The notes: generated by a model not told the origin, from the letters alone. A stretch of 9,248 nucleotides of DNA from Hyphomicrobiales bacterium (GCA_027487195.1 JAIYEB010000295.1:1-9248); one strand, 5' to 3'. Positions 1-6,927 are shown, numbered from the stretch's first letter. Made by a program: numbers and translations.

Positions 1-51
1 AGCGGCGGTTTTACACACCGTTGGTCGGGAGTTCGATCCTCTCACCGCCCA
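1..51 (+). tRNA. tRNA-Val (anticodon TAC), 3' part only
   Basis: The window opens inside a tRNA. A 5-bp anticodon stem (5-9 with 17-21) encloses the loop TTTACAC at 10-16, giving anticodon TAC (12-14), which is valine. The T arm is a GGGAG stem (27-31), the loop TTCGATC (32-38) and CTCTC (39-43). The 3' acceptor strand ACCGCCC (44-50) and discriminator A51 follow. The next bases are CCG, so CCA is not encoded and must be added after transcription. The 5' acceptor strand and D arm lie outside the window. Strand and isotype are firm because both visible arms fold cleanly. Confidence 0.88.
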
Positions 52-220
52 CCGAAAACTCTGTCAAATGGCGAAATCCTATCGCTTTGCAGTCATGAAT
101 GCAGAGATCAGAGATCCTGTTTTCAGATCTCACATGAGGCTGCAGATCGTCGCGCGATCAGGGCACCCCTGAAGCAGGCCGTAGCCTTCTTATGCGCAAA
201 TGGACAGCAAGATGATGTAG

Positions 221-1061
221 CTACGTTTCTAGCATATGCGGATCGAAGCCATACAGTTTCGGTCGTCGTTTTGAGTTGGCGACATTGTCTATCGCTGACC
301 GGTTCCACACTACTCCAAGCTGCGCCTTGGTCTCGTCGTCACCTATGCGGCCAGAGTAAGCTCCAATTACAAGCTGTAATCTTGCAAAAAGGGAGGGATG
401 GTCCGTTCCACTTTGTTTCCGGTAACTCCCAACCTTCAGCCATTCACCCAAAACTACGGACCCCGACATTCCCTTTCGTGTTGCAGTATCGACATAAAAA
501 CGCGGCAAGCCTTGAATATTGAATTCAGGATCACTGGCGATTGTGCCACGTTTATGAATAGGAAGCAGTCTATGCTCGTCCCGACCGAGCGGGTATCCGA
601 TTATAAAAACGGCTTGTTGTACGTATGGCGTCACTATCTAAATCATTAGCGCACAGAAACCGATTTTTTATATTATCGTCTTTCATCGAAATTGACGCCA
701 AATCAACCTTTCGCCCGAATGTTTCGTGCTCAAACCATACTGGAGTTAAATCGTCATCTTCAAAAAGTCTTATAAAGCCGGAAAATTCATCTAACTGAAA
801 AAGCCCGTCTTCGGTGGGGCTTATGTACGGCGCCCCCTCCACAAAAAAATTGATCCTTATGCGATTTGGACAGCCCCCGTGAGCTGAAATGGGCTGTAAC
901 GTGTTGGGGTCTCGTCCCGAAAAATTGTGCCAATTCGAGATCAATCTAACGTCGCCTTGCGACCGCCATAGAAAACCGGATGCTTTTGCCAGACGTGTGT
1001 CGTTGTAATAAAACTCCACATATGGAGCAGCTTGTAGCCATTTATCACTGACGGCATTCAT
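221..1061 (-). pseudogene. Trypsin-like serine protease, frameshifted
   Basis: Two overlapping frames together encode one protein of about 279 aa. The first (1061 down to a stop at 570-572) starts with ATG behind a GAGGA ribosome site and carries NWHN with His45 and a VDLASI segment with Asp120. The second (634 down to 221) carries IIGYPLG and then GMSGS with the nucleophile Ser57 of that part. This His-Asp-Ser order and the motif context match chymotrypsin-fold trypsin-like peptidases (PF13365-type). Skipping one base near 635 joins the frames; the second frame has a stop at 638-640, so the lesion lies between 637 and 573. No signal peptide is visible, so the product would be cytoplasmic. 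The gene is clearly AT-richer than the rest of the window (positions 601-660 have 23 G/C of 60), suggesting foreign origin. The substrate is unknown. A sequencing error or an unusual programmed shift are alternatives to mutation. Confidence 0.75.
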
Positions 1062-1263
1062 TCAAGTCCTCTTCCGCTCTGGCAAATGAACCTACCGTAT
1101 CGTCGATCGATAAGTCCAAAAGCGTAAAAAGTGCGCCATCGAGTGTCAACGCGAGCTTATAGCGTAACACACCGAATGGACCATCGCCGATACTGCAAGC
1201 GAAGCGGGTCTCAACGGCGGCCCGGACGTGGCAGTCTGGAGATAAAACGTTCGATGGACGAGG
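1045..1263 (-). pseudogene. Remnant open frame upstream of the protease
   Basis: A stop-to-stop minus-strand frame of 72 codons reads like real protein, with a hydrophobic central segment (GALFTLLDL) and an acidic C-terminus (ARAEEDLNECRQ). It has no credible start codon at its 5' end. Its TGA at 1045-1047 overlaps the first 17 bases of the protease gene, as expected for a translationally coupled upstream partner. A second short frame with an ATG at 1369 runs to a stop at 1211-1213 and could be the N-terminal part of the same gene, shifted. I recognise no family. It may equally be a chance open frame. Confidence 0.3.
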
Positions 1264-1658
1264 TCACCGCAGGGGCCTTAGCCAAGGGGTTGTCAGTTCG
1301 CGCAAAATGATATCGTCGCAAATGAAACTGACTACGTGAATCTGCGAGCGCGTTAGCCCTCACAATCATCGGTTAAAGAATCATTTAGAACAGTCTCGTC
1401 GATTGAGTTTGTTGAGCGCGTTTGTGTGACTTAAAAGTTTTGGCTCCAGCTCTGGCGTAATACCTACAAGCACTTGCGTCTTTGTCGCGGGCTTTGTGGT
1501 TTCAGTCTCTTCCTCTGGTGAGTGTTTACCTTCTCAGCGCTGCCGCATCTCGGCAGCGATTGCGATGTCGTGCCTTCGACTGCAGGTTCCGCTGCCAGTA
1601 CTTGGCAGTGCGGGGTCTGAACGAAACAAACGCCGTTTCACCGTCAGGAGATCAGACC
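1264..1658. other. Intergenic stretch without a convincing gene
   Basis: This stretch separates the AT-rich protease locus from the high-GC body. Only short unconvincing open frames are visible: a 52-aa minus frame from 1369 and a start-less minus frame at 1381-1533. Position 1373-1387 reads TTAA-N7-TTTA with a GAATC inside the spacer, loosely resembling a CtrA half-consensus site plus a CcrM methylation site. Two palindromes lie at 1538-1558 and 1591-1609. The promoter for the gene starting at 1659 should be here, but I could not place a clear -35/-10 pair. Confidence 0.5.
1538..1609 (+). promoter_or_regulatory. Pair of matching palindromes in a leader region
   Basis: CGCTGCCG at 1538-1545 and CGGCAGCG at 1551-1558 form a perfect 8-bp inverted repeat around a 5-base centre. 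A second one, CTGCCA at 1592-1597 with TGGCAG at 1603-1608, also has a 5-base centre. Both fit GCTGCC-N7-GGCAG(C/T), and their left halves start exactly 52 bp apart (1539 and 1591), close to five helical turns. They end 50 bp before the ATG at 1659. They could be paired operators or two RNA hairpins in the 5' leader. Neither is followed by a T-run, so terminators are unlikely. Confidence 0.4.
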
Positions 1659-2150
1659 ATGCAGCAGAAGCATCCTCAACCTCTTCGAGCCCGCACGGTT
1701 GCGAGCCCGCGCCGTCAGGCAGTGAGTCGGCCATGTGATTTAATGGCATTGATCGACATTGCCGCGACCCGCGTGCGCCCAAGCCTGGTGCGGCGCGGAC
1801 AGTGCGTGAAGATCGCTTCTTATGATGGTCCATTGTCAGCGACAGCTGATCTTGTCGAACTCGTCAACGCGATCGAAGCCGGCATCCTGGAAGCCTCGTC
1901 GCTTTCGCTTGCCGGAGAAAACGTTCGCGTTGCCGCCTGCGAAGATGAGGGCGATGCGGTCGTGACGATCATCGGCTGCAACCGCATGAGCATCCCGTCG
2001 AACTGGATGAAGATCGATCCGCGCTTGCTGCGTGTTGCGGAAGTTGCAGGCGCCTCAGTCGAGCTGTTCTGGGAAGTGGGCGAGGGGCCAACAGTGGTCT
2101 TCCGCATGCCCGTGCGCCGGCGCTGGGGCAACCTCGCGAACGATCGCTAG
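1659..2150 (+). CDS. Hypothetical protein, degenerate GHKL/HATPase-like domain
   Basis: A 163-aa protein. The ATG at 1659 was chosen because CAGGAG (1645-1650) sits eight bases upstream; a longer in-frame start at 1482 has no such support and would cover the palindromes. I do not recognise a named family with certainty. The C-terminal 100 residues follow the order of a histidine-kinase ATP-binding domain. DLVELVNAIEAG resembles the N-box helix, VVTIIGCNRMSIP sits where a DxGxGIP G1 box would be, and the end (RVAEVAGASVELFWEVGEGPTVVFRMPV, residues about 125-152) resembles the closing VEAHGG...GSTFTFTLP strands. The G1 aspartate and glycines are missing and there is no DHp helix pair or phospho-acceptor histidine. 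ATP binding is therefore doubtful, and a scaffold or phosphotransfer-like role is only a guess. It converges on the DUF1489 gene with a 7-bp gap. Confidence 0.75.
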   Translation: MQQKHPQPLRARTVASPRRQAVSRPCDLMALIDIAATRVRPSLVRRGQCVKIASYDGPLSATADLVELVNAIEAGILEASSLSLAGENVRVAACEDEGDAVVTIIGCNRMSIPSNWMKIDPRLLRVAEVAGASVELFWEVGEGPTVVFRMPVRRRWGNLANDR

Positions 2151-2157
2151 GACAAAG

Positions 2158-2598
2158 CTAGATAACGCCAAGCGCCTTCAGGTGCTTTCGCATCTCCTCG
2201 GGCATGTCCGCAACACCTGCCGACATGCCCGAAAGATCGCTCGGTGCATCGGTCTGATTGAGATAGCGCCAGCCCTGAAACGGCCCGTGCGGACGTGGAT
2301 CAACCCGGTGATTGACCGGCTCAAGCACAATGTCGCAACGCTCCACGCCATCAAGGCCTGTGACCTGTTCGAGATCAACGATGCGCTGGCGGCACGCCAC
2401 CCATCCCTTGATGACCCAGTACAGCGATCCACCCGCAATGAGCTCGGCGCGGCGCTTTGGCATGCTGCGCGTGGTGTGTCGCAGGAATGCGGGCTGGCCG
2501 GCACGCTTGTAGGCCGCCAGACGCTGCGACTGCCAGCTCTCGAGCTCCTCGATACTCTCTGCGCCAACGCAAAGCTTGATCAGATGGACCGTACTCAT
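2158..2598 (-). CDS. DUF1489 family protein
   Basis: A 146-aa protein matching DUF1489 over its whole length. Recognisable segments are the opening VHLIKLCVGAESIEEL, the central PKRRAELIAGGSLYWVIKG, a CDIVLEPV strand and the late GPFQGWRYL. The family is, as far as I know, found mainly in alphaproteobacteria and has no assigned function. No signal peptide or membrane segment is visible, so it is likely cytoplasmic. Its ATG overlaps the stop of the upstream gene in an ATGA arrangement, which indicates translational coupling, and it is the last gene of a three-gene operon headed by an acyl-CoA carboxylase subunit. Its role in that operon cannot be read from sequence. Confidence 0.85.
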   Translation of the reverse strand: MSTVHLIKLCVGAESIEELESWQSQRLAAYKRAGQPAFLRHTTRSMPKRRAELIAGGSLYWVIKGWVACRQRIVDLEQVTGLDGVERCDIVLEPVNHRVDPRPHGPFQGWRYLNQTDAPSDLSGMSAGVADMPEEMRKHLKALGVI

Positions 2599-3071
2599 TG
2601 GTAGAGGACGCGGATTTGCTCGGGGACCCCTGCCGCGGCCATGGTTTCACAGCGCAGGAAGCCGGAGCGCTGACCCAGCAATTCCGAGACCCGGCCATCA
2701 GGCCCGTTCATGGCAACCGCAATATACGGGGAGGCGGGACGGCCCTGCGGGTCATAGGCGCGGTACAGGATCCGGCCCGCGTCGTTCACGAAGCGAACCT
2801 GCGCCGATACTGAACGGCCAGAGGTCAGATCCACTCGCGTTTTCTCAATGCGACCAGAGGTCTGGACGAAGTTCTCGCGAGCCGGCCCTTCATTCGTGAG
2901 GGATGGCACGTTGCACCAGTTCCCCATGAAGCGCGACAGCACAGCGGCCTCGACCGGACAATGCCGATAGGCCGGGTTGCACGTCGAACCATGCTCGACA
3001 AGCGCTGTCACAGCAAAACCGGCAAAGCCGATGGCACCGAGGACGCCAAGGACCACAAGGCGTCTACGCAT
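2595..3071 (-). CDS. Hypothetical exported or membrane-anchored four-cysteine protein
   Basis: A 158-aa protein with a basic N-terminus (MRRR) followed by a hydrophobic stretch at residues about 5-24, which reads as a signal anchor or signal peptide without a lipobox. The remainder would lie in the periplasm. Four cysteines (31, 38, 53 and 141) fall in that part and could form two disulfides. The segment from RFMGNWC to ENFVQTSGRIEKTRVDL suggests a small beta-rich, lipocalin-like fold, but I recognise no family. The start ATG lies inside the end of the upstream carboxylase gene (8-base overlap) and its stop overlaps the DUF1489 start by four bases, so all three genes are probably co-translated. 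No enzyme motif is seen. Confidence 0.8.
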   Translation of the reverse strand: MRRRLVVLGVLGAIGFAGFAVTALVEHGSTCNPAYRHCPVEAAVLSRFMGNWCNVPSLTNEGPARENFVQTSGRIEKTRVDLTSGRSVSAQVRFVNDAGRILYRAYDPQGRPASPYIAVAMNGPDGRVSELLGQRSGFLRCETMAAAGVPEQIRVLYQ

Positions 3072-5103
3072 CCGCTTCGACCCTCAAGAGGACAGCGCCT
3101 TGCGACACCTGATCTCCGGCAGCAGCAAGCACTTCGGCAACGACACCATCTGCCGAGGCCAGCAGCGCATGTTCCATCTTCATGGCTTCAACAATAGCAA
3201 GCTTGTCGCCCTTGGTGACGCGTCCGCCCGCTTCGACGGCAATCAGCGTGACCTTGCCGTGCATGGGCGCGCGAATGGCCCCATCGCCTGCAACGGCCGC
3301 ATCGAGGATATCCCTCGGGTTTGGCCGCGACACCTGGACCTGCCTTTGATCTTCCAGGACAATGACGCCGTCGTTTGCGGGCACCAGGCGGGCGCCGGGA
3401 TGCGGAACAACGGTTTCGCCAGCAATTTCAAAGGTGACGCCGCTGGCAGAATGCATCATCCGGACCTGGATTGTCTCCTCGTCAACCCGGAGTGAAACGG
3501 GCACAGAGCGTGCGCCACCGAGCTGAAACCCGGACCTGTCGTTCCAGGGGCTCTCATCGGCGGGCGATGACGGCACTGCGAAAACATGGGCGGCGCCTGC
3601 AGCCACAACAGCGGGTGCAGCCGGTGCGTGTGCTGGCGCCAATGTCTCGATGTGACGCTCGATCGTTCCGGTATCGAAGGTGCCTGATCTGAACTCGGGC
3701 AGATTTGCGAGGCGGATCAGGAAGCGCGCATTGGTTTTTGGCCCGGCGACGAGGGATGCCTCAAGCTCCTGCGACAGGCGATCAAGCGCTTCATCCCGCG
3801 TCCGGCCATGTGCAATGATCTTGGCAATCATCGGGTCGTAATAGGGTGACACTTCACCACCAGTACGCACGCCGGAATCGATCCGCACCCCATCGGGCGC
3901 AACGCGAAACGTCGTCGTGGATGCAAACTTTACCGCATGGAGCTTGCCGGTGGAGGGCAGAAAGCCACGCTCTGGCTCTTCGGCATAAAGCCGCGCTTCC
4001 ACCGCATGACCGTTGATCTTCAGGTCTGACTGCGAAAACGGCAGGGGGTGCCCGGCGGCGACGTGAAACTGCAACGCGACCAGATCAAGTCCGGTAATGG
4101 CTTCAGTGACCGGATGTTCCACTTGAAGACGTGTGTTCATCTCCATGAAATAAAAGCCATTTGCACGCAGGCCATCTGATCCGTCAGCGATAAACTCGAC
4201 CGTGCCGGCACCGACATAGCCCACCGCTTTGGCCGCCGCGCACGCCGCTTCACCCATGGCGCGGCGCATCTCTGCACTCATGCCCGGAGCAGGCGCTTCC
4301 TCGATCACCTTCTGATGGCGGCGCTGCAGCGAGCAATCCCGCTCAAACAGGCTGACGACATTGCCGTGACTGTCGCCAAAGACCTGGATCTCCACATGAC
4401 GTGGGCTCGACACATACTTTTCAACAAGAACACGCGGATCGCCGAACGCGTTGGCAGCTTCGCGCTGGGCGGATTCGAGTGCGGCATCAAAGTCGATCTG
4501 GCGATCAACCCTGCGCATGCCCTTGCCGCCGCCGCCGGCAACAGCCTTGATCAAGACCGGATACCCAATCTCGTAGGCCTTCGTCCTGAGGAAGTCGGTC
4601 TCCTGCCGCTCGCCATGATACCCCGGCACGACGGGCACCTGAGCCGCCTGCATCAGGGCCTTGGCTGCATCCTTCAATCCCATGGCCCGGATGGCAGAGG
4701 CGGGCGGCCCAACAAACACAATGCCTGCATTGGCGCAGGCCTCAGCGAACGCGGCATTTTCAGACAGGAATCCATAGCCGGGATGGATTGACGCCGCGCC
4801 GGAGCGCTTCGCCACATCGAGAATGCGCTCGGCGACGAGGTAGCTTTCACGCGGCGAGGACGGGCCAATGTGCCAGGCCTCGTCAGCAGCCTGTACATGA
4901 GGCGCCTGGCTGTCAGCGTCGGAATAAACCGCAATTGTCCGCATGCCGAGCGCGCGCGCCGTGGTTGCAATGCGGACCGCAATCTCGCCGCGGTTGGCAA
5001 TCAGGACAGAAGGGAGCGGAGCCAAACGGATCACCAATGTTCTGGATGCGGAGGCCCTTGAGGTAGTGCGCCCGCGCGTGCTTGTCACGTCCTTGCGGCT
5101 CAC
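3064..5103 (-). CDS. mccA: Acyl-CoA carboxylase biotin-carboxylase/BCCP subunit, probably methylcrotonyl-CoA carboxylase alpha
   Basis: Up to 679 aa. An N-terminal biotin carboxylase domain begins at VLIANRGEIAVRI (residues 33-45). The ATP-grasp region has AGGGGKGM (189-196), KVIEEAPAPG (265-274) and EMNTRLQVEHP (321-331). The C-terminal BCCP domain carries EAMKM with the biotinylated Lys642. The enzyme carboxylates its own biotin with ATP and bicarbonate for transfer to an acyl-CoA by a separate beta subunit. Segments such as MGLKDAAKALM and VPVVPGYHGERQ favour methylcrotonyl-CoA carboxylase of leucine degradation over the propionyl or acetyl enzymes; this is judged from family memory. No beta subunit is in the window. 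The coordinates use the outermost GTG at 5103. Its first 30 residues are Ser/Thr/Arg-rich and unlike the family, and no good ribosome site precedes it, so the true start may be a GTG or TTG near 5037-5025, giving about 653-657 aa. It heads a three-gene operon divergent from fabD. Confidence 0.88.
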   Translation of the reverse strand: MSRKDVTSTRGRTTSRASASRTLVIRLAPLPSVLIANRGEIAVRIATTARALGMRTIAVYSDADSQAPHVQAADEAWHIGPSSPRESYLVAERILDVAKRSGAASIHPGYGFLSENAAFAEACANAGIVFVGPPASAIRAMGLKDAAKALMQAAQVPVVPGYHGERQETDFLRTKAYEIGYPVLIKAVAGGGGKGMRRVDRQIDFDAALESAQREAANAFGDPRVLVEKYVSSPRHVEIQVFGDSHGNVVSLFERDCSLQRRHQKVIEEAPAPGMSAEMRRAMGEAACAAAKAVGYVGAGTVEFIADGSDGLRANGFYFMEMNTRLQVEHPVTEAITGLDLVALQFHVAAGHPLPFSQSDLKINGHAVEARLYAEEPERGFLPSTGKLHAVKFASTTTFRVAPDGVRIDSGVRTGGEVSPYYDPMIAKIIAHGRTRDEALDRLSQELEASLVAGPKTNARFLIRLANLPEFRSGTFDTGTIERHIETLAPAHAPAAPAVVAAGAAHVFAVPSSPADESPWNDRSGFQLGGARSVPVSLRVDEETIQVRMMHSASGVTFEIAGETVVPHPGARLVPANDGVIVLEDQRQVQVSRPNPRDILDAAVAGDGAIRAPMHGKVTLIAVEAGGRVTKGDKLAIVEAMKMEHALLASADGVVAEVLAAAGDQVSQGAVLLRVEADA

Positions 5104-5107
5104 TTGC

Positions 5108-5138
5108 GCACTGCGAAGGTGTCGTGCTGTCGCAGTGC
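5108..5138. promoter_or_regulatory. Perfect 9-bp inverted repeat between divergent carboxylase and fabD genes
   Basis: GCACTGCGA at 5108-5116 and its exact reverse complement TCGCAGTGC at 5130-5138 flank a 13-bp spacer. The site lies in the shared upstream region of the carboxylase operon and fabD. TTGACT at 5142-5147 lies immediately after it and would serve as a -35 box for fabD, although no good -10 was found. The half-site centres are 22 bp apart, about two helical turns, which suits a dimeric repressor. I match it to no known regulator. If the carboxylase begins at 5103 the repeat ends five bases before its start codon. Confidence 0.45.
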
Positions 5139-5199
5139 AGCTTGACTTCGCATCCCCGGACAGTCATCCCCGCCGCCCGAACTGTCGAGGATTGTCACC

Positions 5200-6141
5200 A
5201 TGAGCCTAGCCTTTACGTTCCCTGGTCAGGGCAGCCAAACCGTCGGGATGGGGCGCTCGCTCGCTGATGCGTTCCGAACCGCACGCGACACGTTTGCCGA
5301 AGTCGACGAGGCGCTTCAGCAAAACCTGTCGAAAATCATGTTCGAAGGCCCACCGGACGAGCTGACGCTGACTGAGAACGCGCAGCCAGCCCTGATGGCG
5401 GTTTCCATGGCGGTCGTGAATGTGCTCAGGATCGATGGCAAACTTGATCTGCCATCAACCGCCATGTTCGTTGCCGGCCATTCCCTCGGCGAGTATTCGG
5501 CCCATGCTGCGGTATCGACCTTTGGCCTTGCTGACACGGCGCGGCTCCTGAAGACCCGCGGCCAGGCGATGCAGGCGGCTGTAAAGCCTGGCCTTGGCGC
5601 CATGGCTGCCATCCTTGGGCTTGAGTTTGAGGCTGTCGCGGCCATTGCCCTTGAAGCCGCCGGATCCGAGGTATGCCAGGCCGCAAACGACAATGGCGGC
5701 GGGCAGGTCGTGATTTCCGGCCACAAGGCAGCAGTTGAGCGTGCAATGGAACTTGCCAAGGCAAAAGGCGCGAAGCGCGCCATTGCGCTTCCGGTCTCCG
5801 CGCCATTTCACTGCTCGTTGATGGAGCCGGCGGCCAACGTCATGGCCGATGCCCTGGCAAGGGTGAAGGTCTCAAGACCGCTCATTCCGGTCATCGCCAA
5901 CGTCACGGCCGAGCCTGTCAGCGATCCGAACCAGATTGTTGCCCATCTCGTGACCCAGGTCACAGGGACTGTCCGCTGGCGCGAATGCATGAGTGCAATG
6001 GCGGGGCATGGCGTGACGCGCTTTGTCGAACTGGGGGCAGGCAAGGTGCTCACGGGACTGGTGAAGCGCATTGTTCCCGATGCGGAGTCTATGGCTGTTG
6101 GCACAGCCGAGGACATCGAAGCGTTCCTGAAAACCGTTTAA
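5200..6141 (+). CDS. fabD: Malonyl-CoA:ACP transacylase
   Basis: A 313-aa enzyme of normal family length that moves the malonyl group from CoA to acyl carrier protein, supplying the extender unit for fatty acid synthesis in the cytoplasm. It opens with FTFPGQGSQ (oxyanion Gln near residue 10), has the nucleophile Ser95 in GHSLGEYSA, the carboxylate-binding Arg120 in KTRGQAM and the catalytic His204 in APFHCSLM. QVVISGHKAAV (169-179) is also typical. The ATG at 5200 is preceded by GAGG at 5187-5190. fabG follows after 10 bases, so they form one transcript. Its upstream region is shared with the divergent carboxylase operon and contains the inverted repeat at 5108-5138. Confidence 0.96.
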   Translation: MSLAFTFPGQGSQTVGMGRSLADAFRTARDTFAEVDEALQQNLSKIMFEGPPDELTLTENAQPALMAVSMAVVNVLRIDGKLDLPSTAMFVAGHSLGEYSAHAAVSTFGLADTARLLKTRGQAMQAAVKPGLGAMAAILGLEFEAVAAIALEAAGSEVCQAANDNGGGQVVISGHKAAVERAMELAKAKGAKRAIALPVSAPFHCSLMEPAANVMADALARVKVSRPLIPVIANVTAEPVSDPNQIVAHLVTQVTGTVRWRECMSAMAGHGVTRFVELGAGKVLTGLVKRIVPDAESMAVGTAEDIEAFLKTV

Positions 6142-6151
6142 GGGCTGACCC

Positions 6152-6889
6152 ATGTTTGATCTGACTGGAAAAACTGCATTGATTACGGGCGCCACTGGCG
6201 GCATTGGCGGAGCGATCGTCACGGCGCTTCACAAGCAGGGCGCAACCGTTGCGATATCAGGCACACGGCGCGAAAAACTCGACGAGCTGGCGGCCAGCCT
6301 TGGCGAACGCGTTCATGTCCTGCCGTGCAACCTCTCGGACTTTGCAGCAGTGGATGCCTTGTCTGATCAGGCAGCCACAGCCATGGGCGGGCTCGATATC
6401 GTCGTTGCCAACGCTGGCCTTACACGTGACGGGCTGATGATCCGCATGAAGGATGAGGATTGGCAGGCGGTGATCGACGTCAATCTCAACGCCTATTTCA
6501 GGCTCGCGCGCGGCGCGGCCAAGATCATGATGCGAAAGCGCGTCGGTCGCATCATCGCCATTACGTCGGTCGTCGGGACAACCGGAAACCCGGGCCAGGC
6601 CAACTATTGCGCGTCAAAAGCCGGCATGGTCGGAATGTCCAAGGCGCTCGCTTCCGAACTTGCGAGCCGCAACGTCACGATCAACTGCATTGCGCCTGGC
6701 TTTATCGAGACCGCAATGACCGATGTCCTGAACGACACTCAGCGCGAAACAATTCTGGCCAAAGTGCCGGCAGGTCGACTTGGAACAGCTGCCGAAGTCG
6801 CTGCAGCCGTGGTGTTTCTGGCCAGCCCGGAGGCGAGCTACATCACCGGCCAGACGCTGCACGTGAATGGCGGGATGGCCATGATCTGA
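6152..6889 (+). CDS. fabG: 3-oxoacyl-[acyl-carrier-protein] reductase
   Basis: A 245-aa short-chain dehydrogenase/reductase that reduces 3-oxoacyl-ACP with NADPH, the first reduction of fatty acid elongation. The Rossmann motif TGATGGIG is at residues 12-19 and NAG at 87-89. The catalytic set is Ser139, Tyr152 and Lys156 in the YxxxK motif (YCASK), with an upstream Asn at about 111. The C-terminal YITGQTLHVNGGMAM is characteristic of FabG. AAGGG overlapping the fabD stop serves as ribosome site. In many bacteria acpP and fabF come next; here a convergent gene follows after 17 bases, so the cluster stops at two genes. Other SDR reductases are possible in principle, but the fabD linkage makes FabG the best call. 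Confidence 0.94.
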   Translation: MFDLTGKTALITGATGGIGGAIVTALHKQGATVAISGTRREKLDELAASLGERVHVLPCNLSDFAAVDALSDQAATAMGGLDIVVANAGLTRDGLMIRMKDEDWQAVIDVNLNAYFRLARGAAKIMMRKRVGRIIAITSVVGTTGNPGQANYCASKAGMVGMSKALASELASRNVTINCIAPGFIETAMTDVLNDTQRETILAKVPAGRLGTAAEVAAAVVFLASPEASYITGQTLHVNGGMAMI

Positions 6890-6892
6890 CGA

Positions 6893-6927
6893 GATCTGGC
6901 GCCGCCTTAAAGCGCGCGCGCCAGATC
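6893..6927. terminator. Inverted repeat between convergent fabG and sapC, possible bidirectional terminator
   Basis: GATCTGGCGC at 6893-6902 pairs perfectly with GCGCCAGATC at 6918-6927 across a 15-base loop. It starts three bases after the fabG stop and includes the stop codon of the convergent SapC-family gene in its loop. A GC-rich hairpin here could end transcription from both sides. There is no T-run on either flank, so intrinsic termination is unproven and Rho could be needed. Confidence 0.4.

Noticed and set aside
107..143. Partial inverted repeats around GAGATC and GATCTC downstream of the protease
   Set aside because: Only 6-bp arms with imperfect inner pairing and no T-run; not enough to call a terminator.
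398..649. Plus-strand frames opposite the protease
   Set aside because: They are antisense to a frame pair with clear protease motifs and have no motifs of their own.
1381..1533. Minus-strand open frame of about 50 codons
   Set aside because: It has no convincing start codon or ribosome site and no recognisable family; such lengths arise by chance.
1482..1658. N-terminal extension of the ATPase-like protein to a start at 1482
   Set aside because: The clear ribosome site lies before ATG 1659, and the extension is Cys/Arg-rich, unlike folded protein, and overlies the palindromes.
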